This document shows positions 1 to 8,538 of a DNA stretch of 64,000 nucleotides, piece after piece. The notes below the pieces were generated by a model. That model saw only the letters and a program-made list of their open reading frames with translations, did not search any database and had not been told where the DNA came from. The first letter of the stretch is position 1, and every line of letters starts with the position of its first letter. A program made the position numbers and the translations under genes. This DNA comes from Hyphomicrobiales bacterium (GTDB lineage Bacteria; Pseudomonadota; Alphaproteobacteria; Rhizobiales; Rhizobiaceae): assembly GCA_900465675.1 (NCBI GenBank), contig UBJR01000012.1:124001-188000 (forward strand), read 5' to 3'.

Positions 1-240
1 TGGTCTCCTCCTCAAAAGAAGGGAAAGCAAGATGCCGTCGTCCTTATCGCCGATCTTTCCGATGTGAAGGACTACGAAGGCGCATTGGCGGCGATGTTGG
101 GCTGGGTGCAGGACATCGAGAGCGACCCGAAACTATGGGGCGCTAAGGGAGGCTGGACGGTCGAAGCCCTCAGGCTGAAGATGCAGCGATGGTTCGACAA
201 ACGAGGGACCCAATTGTTGTCGGTCGTCGGACGAAGCTGA
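1..240 (+). CDS. 3' end of an unrecognised gene
   Basis: An open frame enters from the left edge in frame 1 and stops with TGA at 238-240, giving the last 79 residues of a protein that starts outside the window. The visible part begins WSPPQKK, contains a hydrophobic stretch VVLIADLSDV and ends LLSVVGRS; it looks soluble. I recognise no family. A good Shine-Dalgarno for the next gene lies directly after its stop, so the two are probably co-transcribed. An overlapping 80-residue minus-strand frame in the same place has the composition of a shadow and was left out. Confidence 0.5.
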   Translation, partial: WSPPQKKGKQDAVVLIADLSDVKDYEGALAAMLGWVQDIESDPKLWGAKGGWTVEALRLKMQRWFDKRGTQLLSVVGRS

Positions 241-254
241 ACAGGGAGGCTGAC

Positions 255-584
255 TTGGTCGATTTTCTCTTGCGATGGTGTGTCTCAACGTTCGCCGGAT
301 TCCTGATTGGACTCTGCGCAGCCGTTTGGCTTGATCCGCAGACGACCGGCGGCTTTATCTTGATCCTGATCACATGCATCGCGTTATCGGTCACCACGTC
401 GGCGCTCAACACCGCTATACGCTCGATTGTTGCGGGCTATCGTGGTTCTACCCAAAAGTCCGGGGAAAGCAGCGCCTCCGTGACATTGCCATCCACCGAG
501 GTTTCCACACTAGCTGGTGTCGCGAAGCCGCAGATTGCTCCGGCTGCTCCAGCGGGCGAAAACACCGCTGGGAAAGTAGTTTAA
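255..584 (+). CDS. Small membrane protein of unknown function
   Basis: The start is placed at TTG 255 rather than at the in-frame ATG 189, because GGGAGG at 243-248 lies just upstream of 255 and the ATG would make the gene overlap its neighbour by 52 bases. The product is 109 residues. It has two membrane segments early in the chain (around WCVSTFAGFLIGLCAAVWL and GGFILILITCIALSVTT) followed by a Ser/Pro/Ala-rich tail. The tail probably lies in the cytoplasm or periplasm as an unstructured arm. No family recognised; function unknown. Confidence 0.55.
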   Translation: MVDFLLRWCVSTFAGFLIGLCAAVWLDPQTTGGFILILITCIALSVTTSALNTAIRSIVAGYRGSTQKSGESSASVTLPSTEVSTLAGVAKPQIAPAAPAGENTAGKVV

Positions 585-749
585 TTCTGACGCGGCCATC
601 TCAGGTGGCCATCAAAATCAAGAGTAGCTCAGAGCGGCACCCCCAACTATCGAGCATCGTGCCTTTACCAACGTCAGCGATAAAGGCAGCCATGCGGTCC
701 TTTGGATGGATACAGAAATCCGGAATGATGTAGCATCAGCACCACGCCA

Positions 750-1526
750 TCATTCCCATCCGTCATCCACCGGCTCGCCCATGGTCTTGTCCCGATACTC
801 GATCAACAGCGATGCAATCTCATATGCTTCACCGTCTGCCATATCCTCGAAGCCCGCTCCCATGCGCCGGAGAACTCCGCGTATATCCGCAGCGACCTTG
901 TGTTGTTCAGGGGCTTCAGCCTTGGGGCCGTGAGTGACACTTAATACGACCGCGTTGGGGTCTCCCATGTAGATCAGCTTTAGCGGCCCTTGATCCGACA
1001 CTGTGGTAACAAGCATGTTCGGCGATAGCGTTATCTGGGACAATCCTAGAAAGGCGTAGTCCCAAAAGATTCGATCGTCTTCGTGTCGGTTCAATCGCTT
1101 GCCTTTCATGTGGGACACGAAGACCTGTGCCGCCTCTAAGGAAGTCGCCTCGATGTAGCAGGTTGTCCGCATCACGAGAAAGGCAGCGTAGATCGGCAAT
1201 TTTCCTTCGCCGTACCAGTCTTGTGACATAGAATGTACACGTCGCTTTCCATTCTCTTCCCTCGACAGCATCAGATGCCAAAGATCGTAGCATTCGATCT
1301 CTTGGAAAGATTCGTCGGGCTGTAAATGGCGTACCCGTATTTCAGTTCCAAAACTCAATTCAGGGAGATATCTTGAACCAAATGGCCTGTCGGAAAACCA
1401 GCGCATGTCACACGCGTCGATGTGTTTCGATAGTATCTGGTCTAATTTGGATTGCGCTTCGGCATGAGAGCGAGCCTGGATAAAAATGCTGGCTTCCAGC
1501 TCCAGCGGTGTAGAGAAATATCGCAA
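750..1526 (-). CDS. Hypothetical protein
   Basis: A 258-residue soluble protein with no signal peptide or membrane segment. The composition is mixed and well balanced, with several tryptophans and aromatic residues (DMRWFSDRPFG, IFWDYAFLGLS), which argues for a real folded protein rather than a shadow frame. The C-terminal third is charged and ends DDGWE. I do not recognise a domain. It stands alone: the next minus-strand gene ends about 190 bases upstream, and the region beyond its stop (585-749) holds nothing I can name. Confidence 0.55.
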   Translation of the reverse strand: MRYFSTPLELEASIFIQARSHAEAQSKLDQILSKHIDACDMRWFSDRPFGSRYLPELSFGTEIRVRHLQPDESFQEIECYDLWHLMLSREENGKRRVHSMSQDWYGEGKLPIYAAFLVMRTTCYIEATSLEAAQVFVSHMKGKRLNRHEDDRIFWDYAFLGLSQITLSPNMLVTTVSDQGPLKLIYMGDPNAVVLSVTHGPKAEAPEQHKVAADIRGVLRRMGAGFEDMADGEAYEIASLLIEYRDKTMGEPVDDGWE

Positions 1527-1717
1527 AATGCAAACTCTATTGTGATGCGCTTATGGTTATCCTCGACGGCACGGCTGTCAATGTAGCTCAACGCAGCGCC
1601 ACTACTTGCGCTGCTGTTTGACCCTAGAACGCGCCGAGCCCTTACGACCCGCAAACCGGGCTTGCAGACCTGGGCTGGTATCCCGGATCTAAATCTCCAG
1701 ATCATAGGAAGCCGGAG

Positions 1718-2188
1718 CTACTTGTTGGTAATCTGCCAGACCGGTGAAAGCTGCATGTGCGCAAATGCGATCGCCGCTTTTTCGAATAGCTCGAGTTCGT
1801 AACGGTTTCGGAAGTCTGCCGTGAACTCGACCTCTCCCATCCTAATCTTCGAGGCACGATCCATCGTCCAAACGCGAATTTGTTGGGTCATCAAATGCGC
1901 CTGAATCTTGAGTTGTGTACCCTTGTCAGATGCCAGATGTGCCCGAAGGCGTTTTCCGACATCTGGGACTCCAAGACCTATGTACATCGCGGGCTTCCCA
2001 CTTGATGAGAAATCTAGCCGGTAGACGGTGCCATTTAATGAATGGCTTTGGTAGCTTGGCAAGTGCACCCACCTGTCCCGTCCACGCTGCGTCCCAGTGC
2101 CGACCGGAACAGCCTCCTCTTCGTTCCAGAACAAATCTCCCCAACGTTCCTGCAATGGCACTTTCGACACAATCTTTTGCTCTTCCAT
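1718..2188 (-). CDS. GIY-YIG-like protein
   Basis: A 156-residue protein whose central part resembles the GIY-YIG nuclease fold. A strand TVYRLDF stands where GIY is expected, followed by MYIGLG for the YIG element, then GKRLRAHL carrying the conserved Arg, ELELFEKAAIAF carrying the catalytic Glu, and a final ITNK with the conserved Asn. The order and spacing fit the family, but the first motif is degenerate (TVY for GIY), so nuclease activity is uncertain. GIY-YIG domains cleave DNA in repair, restriction and homing proteins. The gene is monocistronic as far as can be seen. The family call is pattern-based inference. Confidence 0.5.
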   Translation of the reverse strand: MEEQKIVSKVPLQERWGDLFWNEEEAVPVGTGTQRGRDRWVHLPSYQSHSLNGTVYRLDFSSSGKPAMYIGLGVPDVGKRLRAHLASDKGTQLKIQAHLMTQQIRVWTMDRASKIRMGEVEFTADFRNRYELELFEKAAIAFAHMQLSPVWQITNK

Positions 2189-2555
2189 CGATGCTGTTTG
2201 CCACAGATTATCGAGAGGCTTGACCCTACCGAGCCTGCCTCACGTTCGACATGTCCACCTAAGCCGGACAACATTAAGAACTCCCTGCACAGCGCATTGA
2301 GCCGGTGATCTTGATGAACATCTCGTTGTCGCGACACGCGAACACCCTACGATGTTTACCCTTCAATATTTACGGAGATCGTTTCATCTCTGAACGGTTG
2401 ACCGGCGCAACACCGCTTTAGGCGGTAACGATATGAACAAATGCTAGGGGAATCGGCACTCCCCGTGCGAGCACGTCAGCAACAACAGGTGTCGGAGGCG
2501 GCTGGCGCTGCAGCGCTTCGTCGACTTTCAAGCAAAGCCTAATCCGGGCTTTAGA
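2189..2555. other. Intergenic region, no supported gene
   Basis: About 370 bases between two minus-strand genes. It contains overlapping short frames on both strands that share the sequence with the GIY-YIG-like gene and look like shadows. A perfect 12-base palindrome GCGCTGCAGCGC lies near 2505-2516. No clear terminator or RNA gene seen. Confidence 0.4.
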
Positions 2556-3419
2556 TCACTCAGTCGTCACCTCGCATTTGATCCCCTTCTTCCAGGGCAT
2601 CTGCTCAGCGAGGGCATTCACGTCATCGCAATATTCGGCGTTGCCGGAAAACTCCTTCTCGTCGACCGTGATCTCGATGACGATATTCGCAAGACTTAAT
2701 GCGTGGGGATTATCGACGAACTGCTCTAGCGCCGTCGGCGAATAGCAAAACTCTTCTCCATCGACCTCAAACCAATTGCACTGCTCAGGAAGTCCATTGT
2801 CGACTTCCTCGCCTGGCCGACCGCGTATGACCTTGAAGTGCTTCATTTTGACAGGGAAGCCAAAGTCTGGCTTGCTTTTCACCTCTGGAGGTTCGTCCGA
2901 CTGTGGGTCTCTCTCCTCGCAGGAGTAATTCACGGCTTCAGCTGGATGGGCTGCGTGCCAAGACGCCTGCCCATGGGCACTGCAGTCAAACTCGACCGAC
3001 GCGTCGCACTGCTTGAACAGGCTAAGATATTGATTATTGCTGCCAGAGCCGTCGATCTCCGTTTCATTAACGCCGATCCTCGAGTCCGAGGTTTTCTTGA
3101 ATTCTATCTCTCTGGTCGTGTAGGGGCAGCTAACCGACAGTGAGATGCTGCCGTCGGCTCGCGTTACCTGGTCGCTGATCTTGCAACCGTCCTGACCGTA
3201 GAGGAGCTGGACGTACTCTTTCGCAAAGTCCGATGCTTGCTGAGGGAAATCGAAACAATCCCAGGAAACTGCAGGCGACATGTTTGATGGCAGAAACGAT
3301 TCCAGCTGCCAACCTAAGGCCTGCTTTGAAATCGCCTTCGCTTGGTCCTGCGCCCCGGCTGCCGTGGAAAACAGCATAGAAAAGACCGGAAGGACCCACA
3401 TAGTTATCTTGGACTTCAT
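2556..3419 (-). CDS. Exported hypothetical protein
   Basis: A 287-residue protein with a classical Sec signal peptide (MKSKITMWVLPVFSMLFSTAAGAQ, cleavage expected after AGA or AQ). The mature part is acidic and contains many cysteines scattered along the chain (WDCFDF, DGCKIS, VSCPY, KQCDAS, FDCSAHG, SCEERD, EQCNW, FCYS, YCDD, KCEV), which suggests a disulphide-bonded periplasmic or surface protein. I recognise no family. It is the last gene of a minus-strand run that also encodes a metallopeptidase, another exported protein and a membrane protein, so a shared role in the cell envelope is plausible but not shown. Confidence 0.6.
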   Translation of the reverse strand: MKSKITMWVLPVFSMLFSTAAGAQDQAKAISKQALGWQLESFLPSNMSPAVSWDCFDFPQQASDFAKEYVQLLYGQDGCKISDQVTRADGSISLSVSCPYTTREIEFKKTSDSRIGVNETEIDGSGSNNQYLSLFKQCDASVEFDCSAHGQASWHAAHPAEAVNYSCEERDPQSDEPPEVKSKPDFGFPVKMKHFKVIRGRPGEEVDNGLPEQCNWFEVDGEEFCYSPTALEQFVDNPHALSLANIVIEITVDEKEFSGNAEYCDDVNALAEQMPWKKGIKCEVTTE

Positions 3420-3461
3420 GCGATCTCCGTTTCGAATGCTGCCAGCGCAGCACCTCGCTAG

Positions 3462-3917
3462 TTACTCGTTTGTTGAGAAAACAATGGAGATGAAGGGAGA
3501 AATCAAGATCATGATGATGTAGCCTGCGAAGGTCGATGCTTCTTCAAATATGTTCATGATATCGTCATCCGGGCTTAGGCCGTGGTACCATGGATATAGG
3601 AGATACGCGGTGTACGCGACGTTCGTAACCGCAGATACGCAGGTGAGAGCAATGATCGAGATCATTCCGATGCTGGCATCGCTCGATCGCCGCCTTGAAG
3701 TGTAGAAAAATATCATCGAGAATGTCGGCCCCAGATACACGACAGTCGCGTAGAAGAAACAAATTGGCACCTGGCTAGGCAACAGCTCCGCCTCACCAGG
3801 AAACAGGTGCATCCGGTACCCCAGAATTATCAGGATGTTGATGAGGTAAAAAGTGATCCAGATCGTGAAAACCGCGATGCTGAGCCCTTCATTCCAAGAG
3901 TTACTTCTGGCACCCAT
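3462..3917 (-). CDS. Four-helix integral membrane protein
   Basis: A 151-residue hydrophobic protein with four likely membrane helices: LSIAVFTIWITFYLINILIIL, VPICFFYATVVYLGPTFSMIFF, IGMISIIALTCVSAVTNVAY and FAGYIIMILISPFISIVF. A short Arg-rich loop (SRRRSS) after helix two marks the cytoplasmic side. Function unknown. Its start overlaps the end of the upstream gene by 17 bases, so it is very likely translated with it as part of the metallopeptidase run. Confidence 0.55.
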   Translation of the reverse strand: MGARSNSWNEGLSIAVFTIWITFYLINILIILGYRMHLFPGEAELLPSQVPICFFYATVVYLGPTFSMIFFYTSRRRSSDASIGMISIIALTCVSAVTNVAYTAYLLYPWYHGLSPDDDIMNIFEEASTFAGYIIMILISPFISIVFSTNE

Positions 3918-4464
3918 TTTTTGTCAATTCCTGCTCAAGTGCTAATCGCAACTGATTGTGAAAGAAGCGCGACGAGTAAGATCCCGCGAATGGTTCGCGC
4001 CATTTGTAGCTTGTGCCGCGCTCCAAGACCGTACGCGTTGACAAGGTAACAAGATCGTCGCTGACAGTGATGGTACCATCGAGAAAATGGTAATAAAGCT
4101 TGGCGTTGCTTGGCAGCTTTTCGGCGGCGTCTTTGTTGTATTCCTTGATCTGATCGAGACCAAGGGCTGCTGGTGCAGTACGCCATGTCTTGCCGACACC
4201 AACCGCTTGGTAGCCATCGTCCGGCAACGGGTCCAACGACAGGTTGATGTCCGTCAAAGCACTACCAAGTAACTGGCCGATATTCTTTTGATCGAGTCGA
4301 GTTGGGTCGCAGACGTTAAGGGGAGTTATGGCGCCCATACCCCCGGCAGCCATTGCTTCGCCGGACACGAGCAGTATCTCTGATTTCTCGACACCTGTGT
4401 CATTCGCAACAGCCAATCCAGATGAAGCTCCGAGAAGAGCCGCCACAACAATAAGTCGTCTCAT
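3901..4464 (-). CDS. Exported hypothetical protein
   Basis: A 187-residue protein with a clear signal peptide (MRRLIVVAALLGASSGLAVA, cleavage near VAN). The mature part has two cysteines, one in LNVCDP and one four residues from the end (NGCQK), which could pair. No domain recognised. It lies 10 bases after the metallopeptidase stop and overlaps the membrane protein gene by 17 bases, so it belongs to the same transcript. Confidence 0.6.
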   Translation of the reverse strand: MRRLIVVAALLGASSGLAVANDTGVEKSEILLVSGEAMAAGGMGAITPLNVCDPTRLDQKNIGQLLGSALTDINLSLDPLPDDGYQAVGVGKTWRTAPAALGLDQIKEYNKDAAEKLPSNAKLYYHFLDGTITVSDDLVTLSTRTVLERGTSYKWREPFAGSYSSRFFHNQLRLALEQELTKNGCQK

Positions 4465-4474
4465 CTAATGCCTC

Positions 4475-5650
4475 TCACTTGATCTCAGCTTCAACTTTTT
4501 TGCTCTCAATAATGCTTCGCCGCCGCATTTCGTCCTCAGGCACGTAGAATTGGTCGCCGAAGTAAACTCTCCAGCTCTTGGAGCCGTTGTTGCAGATCAC
4601 GCTCGTAGGATTGGGCGTCGTGTAGTCCGCAGATGAATAGGTTTCCTGCTTGAGCTTTACCGTGGCGCGATAGACTGCCTTTTTGACTTCCTTCGCTCTC
4701 AGTGTCGCGCTCGGATAGGCGCAGTCACCTCGGGAGCTTTTCCCAGAGAATTCGTACTCACCGTAGTCGCGGAAGAAGGAAGAGAAATCGATCAAACGCT
4801 GTTTATCAAATTCGTCGGGATCCATCCTGAAAACGAAGTTCGCCAGATACCTCGCCGCGTACCGGTCGGCAGCTAGTTCACGCTTCTCGAATTCCTGGCA
4901 GTCTCCGTAGGCACGCTCGTTGTGCTGGAGCCTGATGTGCCCGATTTCGTGCGCGGTCGCGAAAAGCAGCTTGCCAAGGAACTCGTTGGCGAATGCTGAG
5001 ACGGCTGAAACCGTTGGGTCCGATCTCACGACGTCCTTTCCGAAGAGCACGTACCCGATCGGCAGCGAGTTGTCGGTTTCGCTCAACACAATGTTGTTCG
5101 CCATGAGGAAGTCAGAGTAATTGTGTGTTGCGACGTCATTCAGGTGGGCTTTGTAACCGTCAACCGACCCAAAGACAGTCGCAATTGCGCCCATCGAGAT
5201 CCTATTGATGAACCCATTGGTTATGAAGATCGATCGCCGGTCTGATGCGATCGACGATTCATCACTCGCCAAAAACTTCAGCGATAGGTCATTATTTGCG
5301 ACTGCTTCGTCAGTTGGCCTGAACAAAAAAGACGCGTCATCGCCAAGGCCGACCGCTGCAGAGAGGGCCGCTTTCGTCGAGGAAATGGAAAATTTTGCAA
5401 TTGAGCTGTCAGATCTCTGAAGGTTATTGACCGCGATTTGTTCGGAGAAGGTGCTCAGTAGCCCATACGCCATCGAACTTTGGAACGGTTGGCGCACCGT
5501 CGCAGGGTCGACCTCTACCCGCATATAGTTGATGCCCGGGTTAAAATCGAGACATTCGCCAACAGCGGCCATTGGCGCCGTGGGCACGCTCAAAGGAGCT
5601 GCGACGAAAATCGCATACTTCAGGAAGCGATGCCGAACACTTTTTCTCAA
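4475..5650 (-). CDS. Exported zinc metallopeptidase (HExxH)
   Basis: A 391-residue protein with an N-terminal hydrophobic export or anchor segment (KYAIFVAAPLSVPTAPMAA). The zinc-binding motif HEIGH lies at residues 234-238 and is followed by ELAAD at about 258-262, the Glu of which is the expected third ligand. This HExxH...ExxxD layout is that of gluzincins such as M48 or related lineages. The rest of the chain does not match a standard HtpX or Oma1 layout, so substrate and subfamily are unknown. It is the first gene of a minus-strand run with two exported proteins and a membrane protein, and likely acts in the periplasm or at the membrane on partners from that set. Confidence 0.7.
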   Translation of the reverse strand: MRKSVRHRFLKYAIFVAAPLSVPTAPMAAVGECLDFNPGINYMRVEVDPATVRQPFQSSMAYGLLSTFSEQIAVNNLQRSDSSIAKFSISSTKAALSAAVGLGDDASFLFRPTDEAVANNDLSLKFLASDESSIASDRRSIFITNGFINRISMGAIATVFGSVDGYKAHLNDVATHNYSDFLMANNIVLSETDNSLPIGYVLFGKDVVRSDPTVSAVSAFANEFLGKLLFATAHEIGHIRLQHNERAYGDCQEFEKRELAADRYAARYLANFVFRMDPDEFDKQRLIDFSSFFRDYGEYEFSGKSSRGDCAYPSATLRAKEVKKAVYRATVKLKQETYSSADYTTPNPTSVICNNGSKSWRVYFGDQFYVPEDEMRRRSIIESKKVEAEIK

Positions 5651-6108
5651 GTAAAAATGCTCCCAGAGCGAGTAAAGGTCGCCGTTTTTGGGATTAATGA
5701 CATAAGAATCGTGCGTTTGCTACAACTAGATTTAGATAAAAAGAGGGATGGTGAAAGCAGGCAGGGGCTGGGGTATTTGCGAGTTAATCGCTTGGAATGT
5801 CTTGTCGCAGCCTCAAGCTAACTTTCGAGCCGTCCCCCACCATGCAAGCCGGTTGCATCGAGAGTGTTTGGGACCGCGTCGCCAAAGACCCAGCCCGGCA
5901 ACGATATGATGACCATGCCGCTTGCACGGTGCTCCTGCGTCCCCCGGAGCGCAAGCTATTGGTTGGGGAAGACGTCCGCGAGTTACGAAAACAGAACACG
6001 TCAACCTTCGGCCATCACGATATTAGGGTGGCTTGGCTTACACGATGCGTCGGTTTGCGGATCGGGTACATCGGTCCCTGCTCGTTTGACGGGCTTGGCG
6101 TGGTCGCG
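5651..6108. other. Intergenic region upstream of the metallopeptidase run
   Basis: About 460 bases between the metallopeptidase start and the end of the next minus-strand gene. Several overlapping frames of 60-110 codons exist on both strands, none with a good ribosome site or protein-like composition. The promoter of the minus-strand run must lie near 5655-5760, where the sequence becomes AT-rich. Nothing else can be supported. Confidence 0.35.
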
Positions 6109-6744
6109 CTAAAAAGCTTCGACTGTTCGGTAGAATGACCTTGGATCATTGACTGTCACGAATTCGGCCTTTTCGTAAGCGTGATCACTACTCCTGTACC
6201 ATGAGATCAAGTCCGCCTTGGTAGCAAGACAGGTCCCGTATGCATCCGCTACGGTGGACGCTTCGAGGCCCATGTTCACAAGTTTGCCGCCCGTCAGCAG
6301 AATGCTCAAATCCGCGTTGATGCGCTTCACAGAAGTGAGTTCGGCAGGCTCGAACCAAATGCTCATCTTAGGTCCGAACACTCGCAGCAACTCTTCCTGC
6401 TGGAGAATCTCAGCAAACTTTTCGCCACCATACCCATGTCTGTCCGGCCTCTTTGACCCAAAGGTCACCGTAATCAGATGATCTTCTTGCTCAAAGGCGA
6501 AAGCTGCTCCGTCTGTGACATCTGTAAGCGATGTGCAGAGTTTATCAAATTTCTCGATGTAATCGTACATAGCTTCATCTCGCTTGCCCGAAACTAGCGA
6601 ATATCTGGCTATCTCCGTCTGCTCCCGTGCAACGTTCGTTTGTTTCACCGCCCAAGCGAAGCCAAAGGCAGAGATCACAGCGGACGCAATCGCAATCACG
6701 TCGGAAGGGGAAATTCGGCGTTTGCTTTCTAGAGGACGTCGCAT
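6109..6744 (-). CDS. Membrane-anchored hypothetical protein
   Basis: A 211-residue protein. The start is put at ATG 6744, preceded by AGGAG with good spacing, rather than the TTG at 6765. One membrane segment near the N-terminus (VIAIASAVISAFGFAWAV) follows a basic stretch (RRPLESKRRIS), so the N-terminus should be inside. A short amphipathic helix VAREQTEIARY follows, then a soluble domain with no family I recognise. Proteins with an N-terminal helix plus this kind of coiled stretch are common unknowns in rhizobia. It is monocistronic. Confidence 0.5.
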   Translation of the reverse strand: MRRPLESKRRISPSDVIAIASAVISAFGFAWAVKQTNVAREQTEIARYSLVSGKRDEAMYDYIEKFDKLCTSLTDVTDGAAFAFEQEDHLITVTFGSKRPDRHGYGGEKFAEILQQEELLRVFGPKMSIWFEPAELTSVKRINADLSILLTGGKLVNMGLEASTVADAYGTCLATKADLISWYRSSDHAYEKAEFVTVNDPRSFYRTVEAF

Positions 6745-7038
6745 CGAAATCTCCTGTAACCACAACTTGCTAGATACACCGATAAGGTTGACAGCGCCTT
6801 ATCCGATTGACGCCGCCCAAAAGGCCTGGACGACATCTCTTCGCAAGCTGACGACCTTCAGCACGTTGAGCCGCCCGGCGCTCAAAGCGTCCGCAGCAAG
6901 CCTATGATCGGTTTCGACAGATAGAAGAATTCGGCTTTATGGCGCTCGGTGTTTCCAAGGTTAATGCGCTGATCAGAGCGCTCGTGTAAGAAACCGATGC
7001 AGCTGCTGGCGATGTTCCGTTAACCTAGAGGCAAATAC

Positions 7039-7734
7039 ATGAGTGGCATTAGTTCAGGGTGGGCGCTGGAAATCAGGGGGGCGTCGATAGATCTCAACGA
7101 CATTAAGCAGGAGTTGGGTAGACCCTTTGACCCTTGGGTTGAAGAGTATGACGATAGCGGCAAAATAGTCTTGTTGCTCCGGACAAGGCAATGGATCCAC
7201 TGCACGAATACCAACGAGATGATGGCAATCTCCAACAGGCTAATCGAGGAACTCAACGGCGCCCTTTGCCTCATCGCGTCAGATGCTGGCAAAGTAACTG
7301 CCGGTGCTGCTTTCAAGTTTGATGATGACGGCAACAAGCTCCCCGTATCGATCGAGCTGGAAGCAAGCTTCGGCTTCGGCAGAGTACGGACTCGCGCCGT
7401 TTTGTCATTGGAAGATGGCAGCGCTGTACCTGTGGCTTCAGCCACTCAGCGCCGGATTGAGGCTGCAAGATCGCAAATCTTAGTTTCCGGCCTTCTGATC
7501 TTCACGGCTCGTGCCGACAATTGGTTTGACATTTACAAAGCGATGGAAACTTTGGAGGATCTTGTCGGCGGCGATAAGGCAGCTCGTTCTAAAGCGCCAC
7601 AATGGAAGAATGTCAAGCAAACTGCTAACCACCACCGGCACGCGTCTGAGTTCATTCACCAAAAGCCAAGAGCTGTCGTAACGATCGATCAAGCGCGTGA
7701 AGTGATCATTGCGTTAGCTCAACTTGCAGTTTGA
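7039..7734 (+). CDS. Hypothetical cytoplasmic protein
   Basis: A 231-residue soluble protein that starts at ATG 7039 with AGAGG seven bases upstream. The N-terminal half alternates strand-like segments (IVLLLRTRQWIHC, LCLIASDAGKVTAGAAF, SIELEASFGFGRVRTRAVLSL); the C-terminal part carries helices and a His-rich stretch (NHHRHASEFIHQ). No family recognised and no linked genes on its strand. Composition and ribosome site make it a convincing gene of unknown role. Confidence 0.6.
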   Translation: MSGISSGWALEIRGASIDLNDIKQELGRPFDPWVEEYDDSGKIVLLLRTRQWIHCTNTNEMMAISNRLIEELNGALCLIASDAGKVTAGAAFKFDDDGNKLPVSIELEASFGFGRVRTRAVLSLEDGSAVPVASATQRRIEAARSQILVSGLLIFTARADNWFDIYKAMETLEDLVGGDKAARSKAPQWKNVKQTANHHRHASEFIHQKPRAVVTIDQAREVIIALAQLAV

Positions 7735-7828
7735 CGGCAAAGAGTCTGATCTGCAGCTTTCGACTGACGACCGACACGTCACACGATATCGATGTCATTT
7801 CCTTTCCCGTTTGAGACCGGCAGACCGG

Positions 7829-8146
7829 CTAAAGCTCCATTCCGCCGCAAGACTCTAGAGCAGCGAAGAACCTTGCCATGAACGGCCTGGCTCGCCACCC
7901 GCCGTCTTCGCCCTCTCTGATGAGCGTCGAGGTTCGACGTTCCCATCCCTTCTCCGGAAACTCGTTCCAGATACATGCACAGAGGGCCGCCACCTGATCG
8001 TCAGTCGGCTGCGATTTCTCCCCTAGCGTGAACTCCGGAAGTGGCTGAACGCACTGAAACGATTGAGCGCCTTGCGAAGCGGACACGTCGAAGCTCACAA
8101 AGAACCCTAACGAAACCGCTACCCTTGCAACTGTCGAAATGGTCAC
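7829..8146 (-). CDS. Small exported Cys-containing protein
   Basis: A 105-residue protein with a signal peptide (VARVAVSLGFFVSFDVSASQGA). The mature part has four cysteines in the pattern FQCVQP, LCACIW and ESCGG, plus a Gly-Trp-Glu element (EKGWERR) and RPFMARFFAALE. I remember similar small exported proteins from rhizobia, with an LCxC-W...GWE...RF core. Their function is unknown; periplasmic location is expected. The gene is alone on its strand. Confidence 0.6.
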   Translation of the reverse strand: MTISTVARVAVSLGFFVSFDVSASQGAQSFQCVQPLPEFTLGEKSQPTDDQVAALCACIWNEFPEKGWERRTSTLIREGEDGGWRARPFMARFFAALESCGGMEL

Positions 8147-8210
8147 CTTATTCCCCTCCTCACTAGCAAATTAGGGCAATCAGCCACCCAGGAGGTGCGC
8201 CAGCTCAACG

Positions 8211-8414
8211 ATGTTTGCTCCACCGGCACCAACCGATACCCGGTTCTTAAAGATACGGCCGATCACCGACGATGCCCTGGAAAAAGCAGTGGCTGCTCAC
8301 AAAGCGGGAATAGATCCCGCTCGTGCTTGGTTCGGCGACGATATGTTTGAAGAGCCAGACTTTACGCGGTTAGATTTCGACGGCGAGGAAAGGGTTTGTC
8401 GCATCATCGCGTAG
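8211..8414 (+). CDS. Small hypothetical protein
   Basis: A 67-residue acidic protein, with AGGAGG about 14 bases upstream of the ATG (slightly long spacing). It contains LKIRPITDDALEKAVAAHK and ends EERVCRIIA. No family recognised. It is convergent with the TnsA-like gene, and both appear to share the hairpin between them as a terminator. The size and the ribosome site make it plausible, not certain. Confidence 0.4.
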   Translation: MFAPPAPTDTRFLKIRPITDDALEKAVAAHKAGIDPARAWFGDDMFEEPDFTRLDFDGEERVCRIIA

Positions 8415-8492
8415 ACTATCAGTGTCCGCGAATTGCTCCGGCCCGATCGTATTCGGTTATGCCTGCTAAACCGCAATGATCCTCGCCAACAG

Positions 8493-8524
8493 AGGCCAGT
8501 GCGCCCATGTGCGCATTGGCCTCC
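8493..8524. terminator. Bidirectional terminator hairpin
   Basis: A 13-base-pair inverted repeat, GAGGCCAGTGCGC against GCGCATTGGCCTC with one G-T pair and a 6-base loop. It lies between convergent genes ending at 8414 (+) and 8539 (-). Confidence 0.65.
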
Positions 8525-8538
8525 TTCCAACACTGTTG

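Noticed and set aside
2500..2556. A plus-strand stretch reading LALQRFVDFQAKPNPGF, like LALQRFVSIDMD of the TnsA-like gene
   Set aside because: Only seven residues match and the surrounding frame shows no further similarity and no start, so chance is more likely than a remnant.
5784..6138. Overlapping frames of 63-113 residues on both strands
   Set aside because: They exclude each other, and none has a ribosome site or convincing composition.
6867..6991. A plus-strand frame ending YDRFRQIEEFGFMALGVSKVN, protein-like, with no start
   Set aside because: It may be the tail of a lost gene, but it is too short and unrecognised to call a pseudogene.
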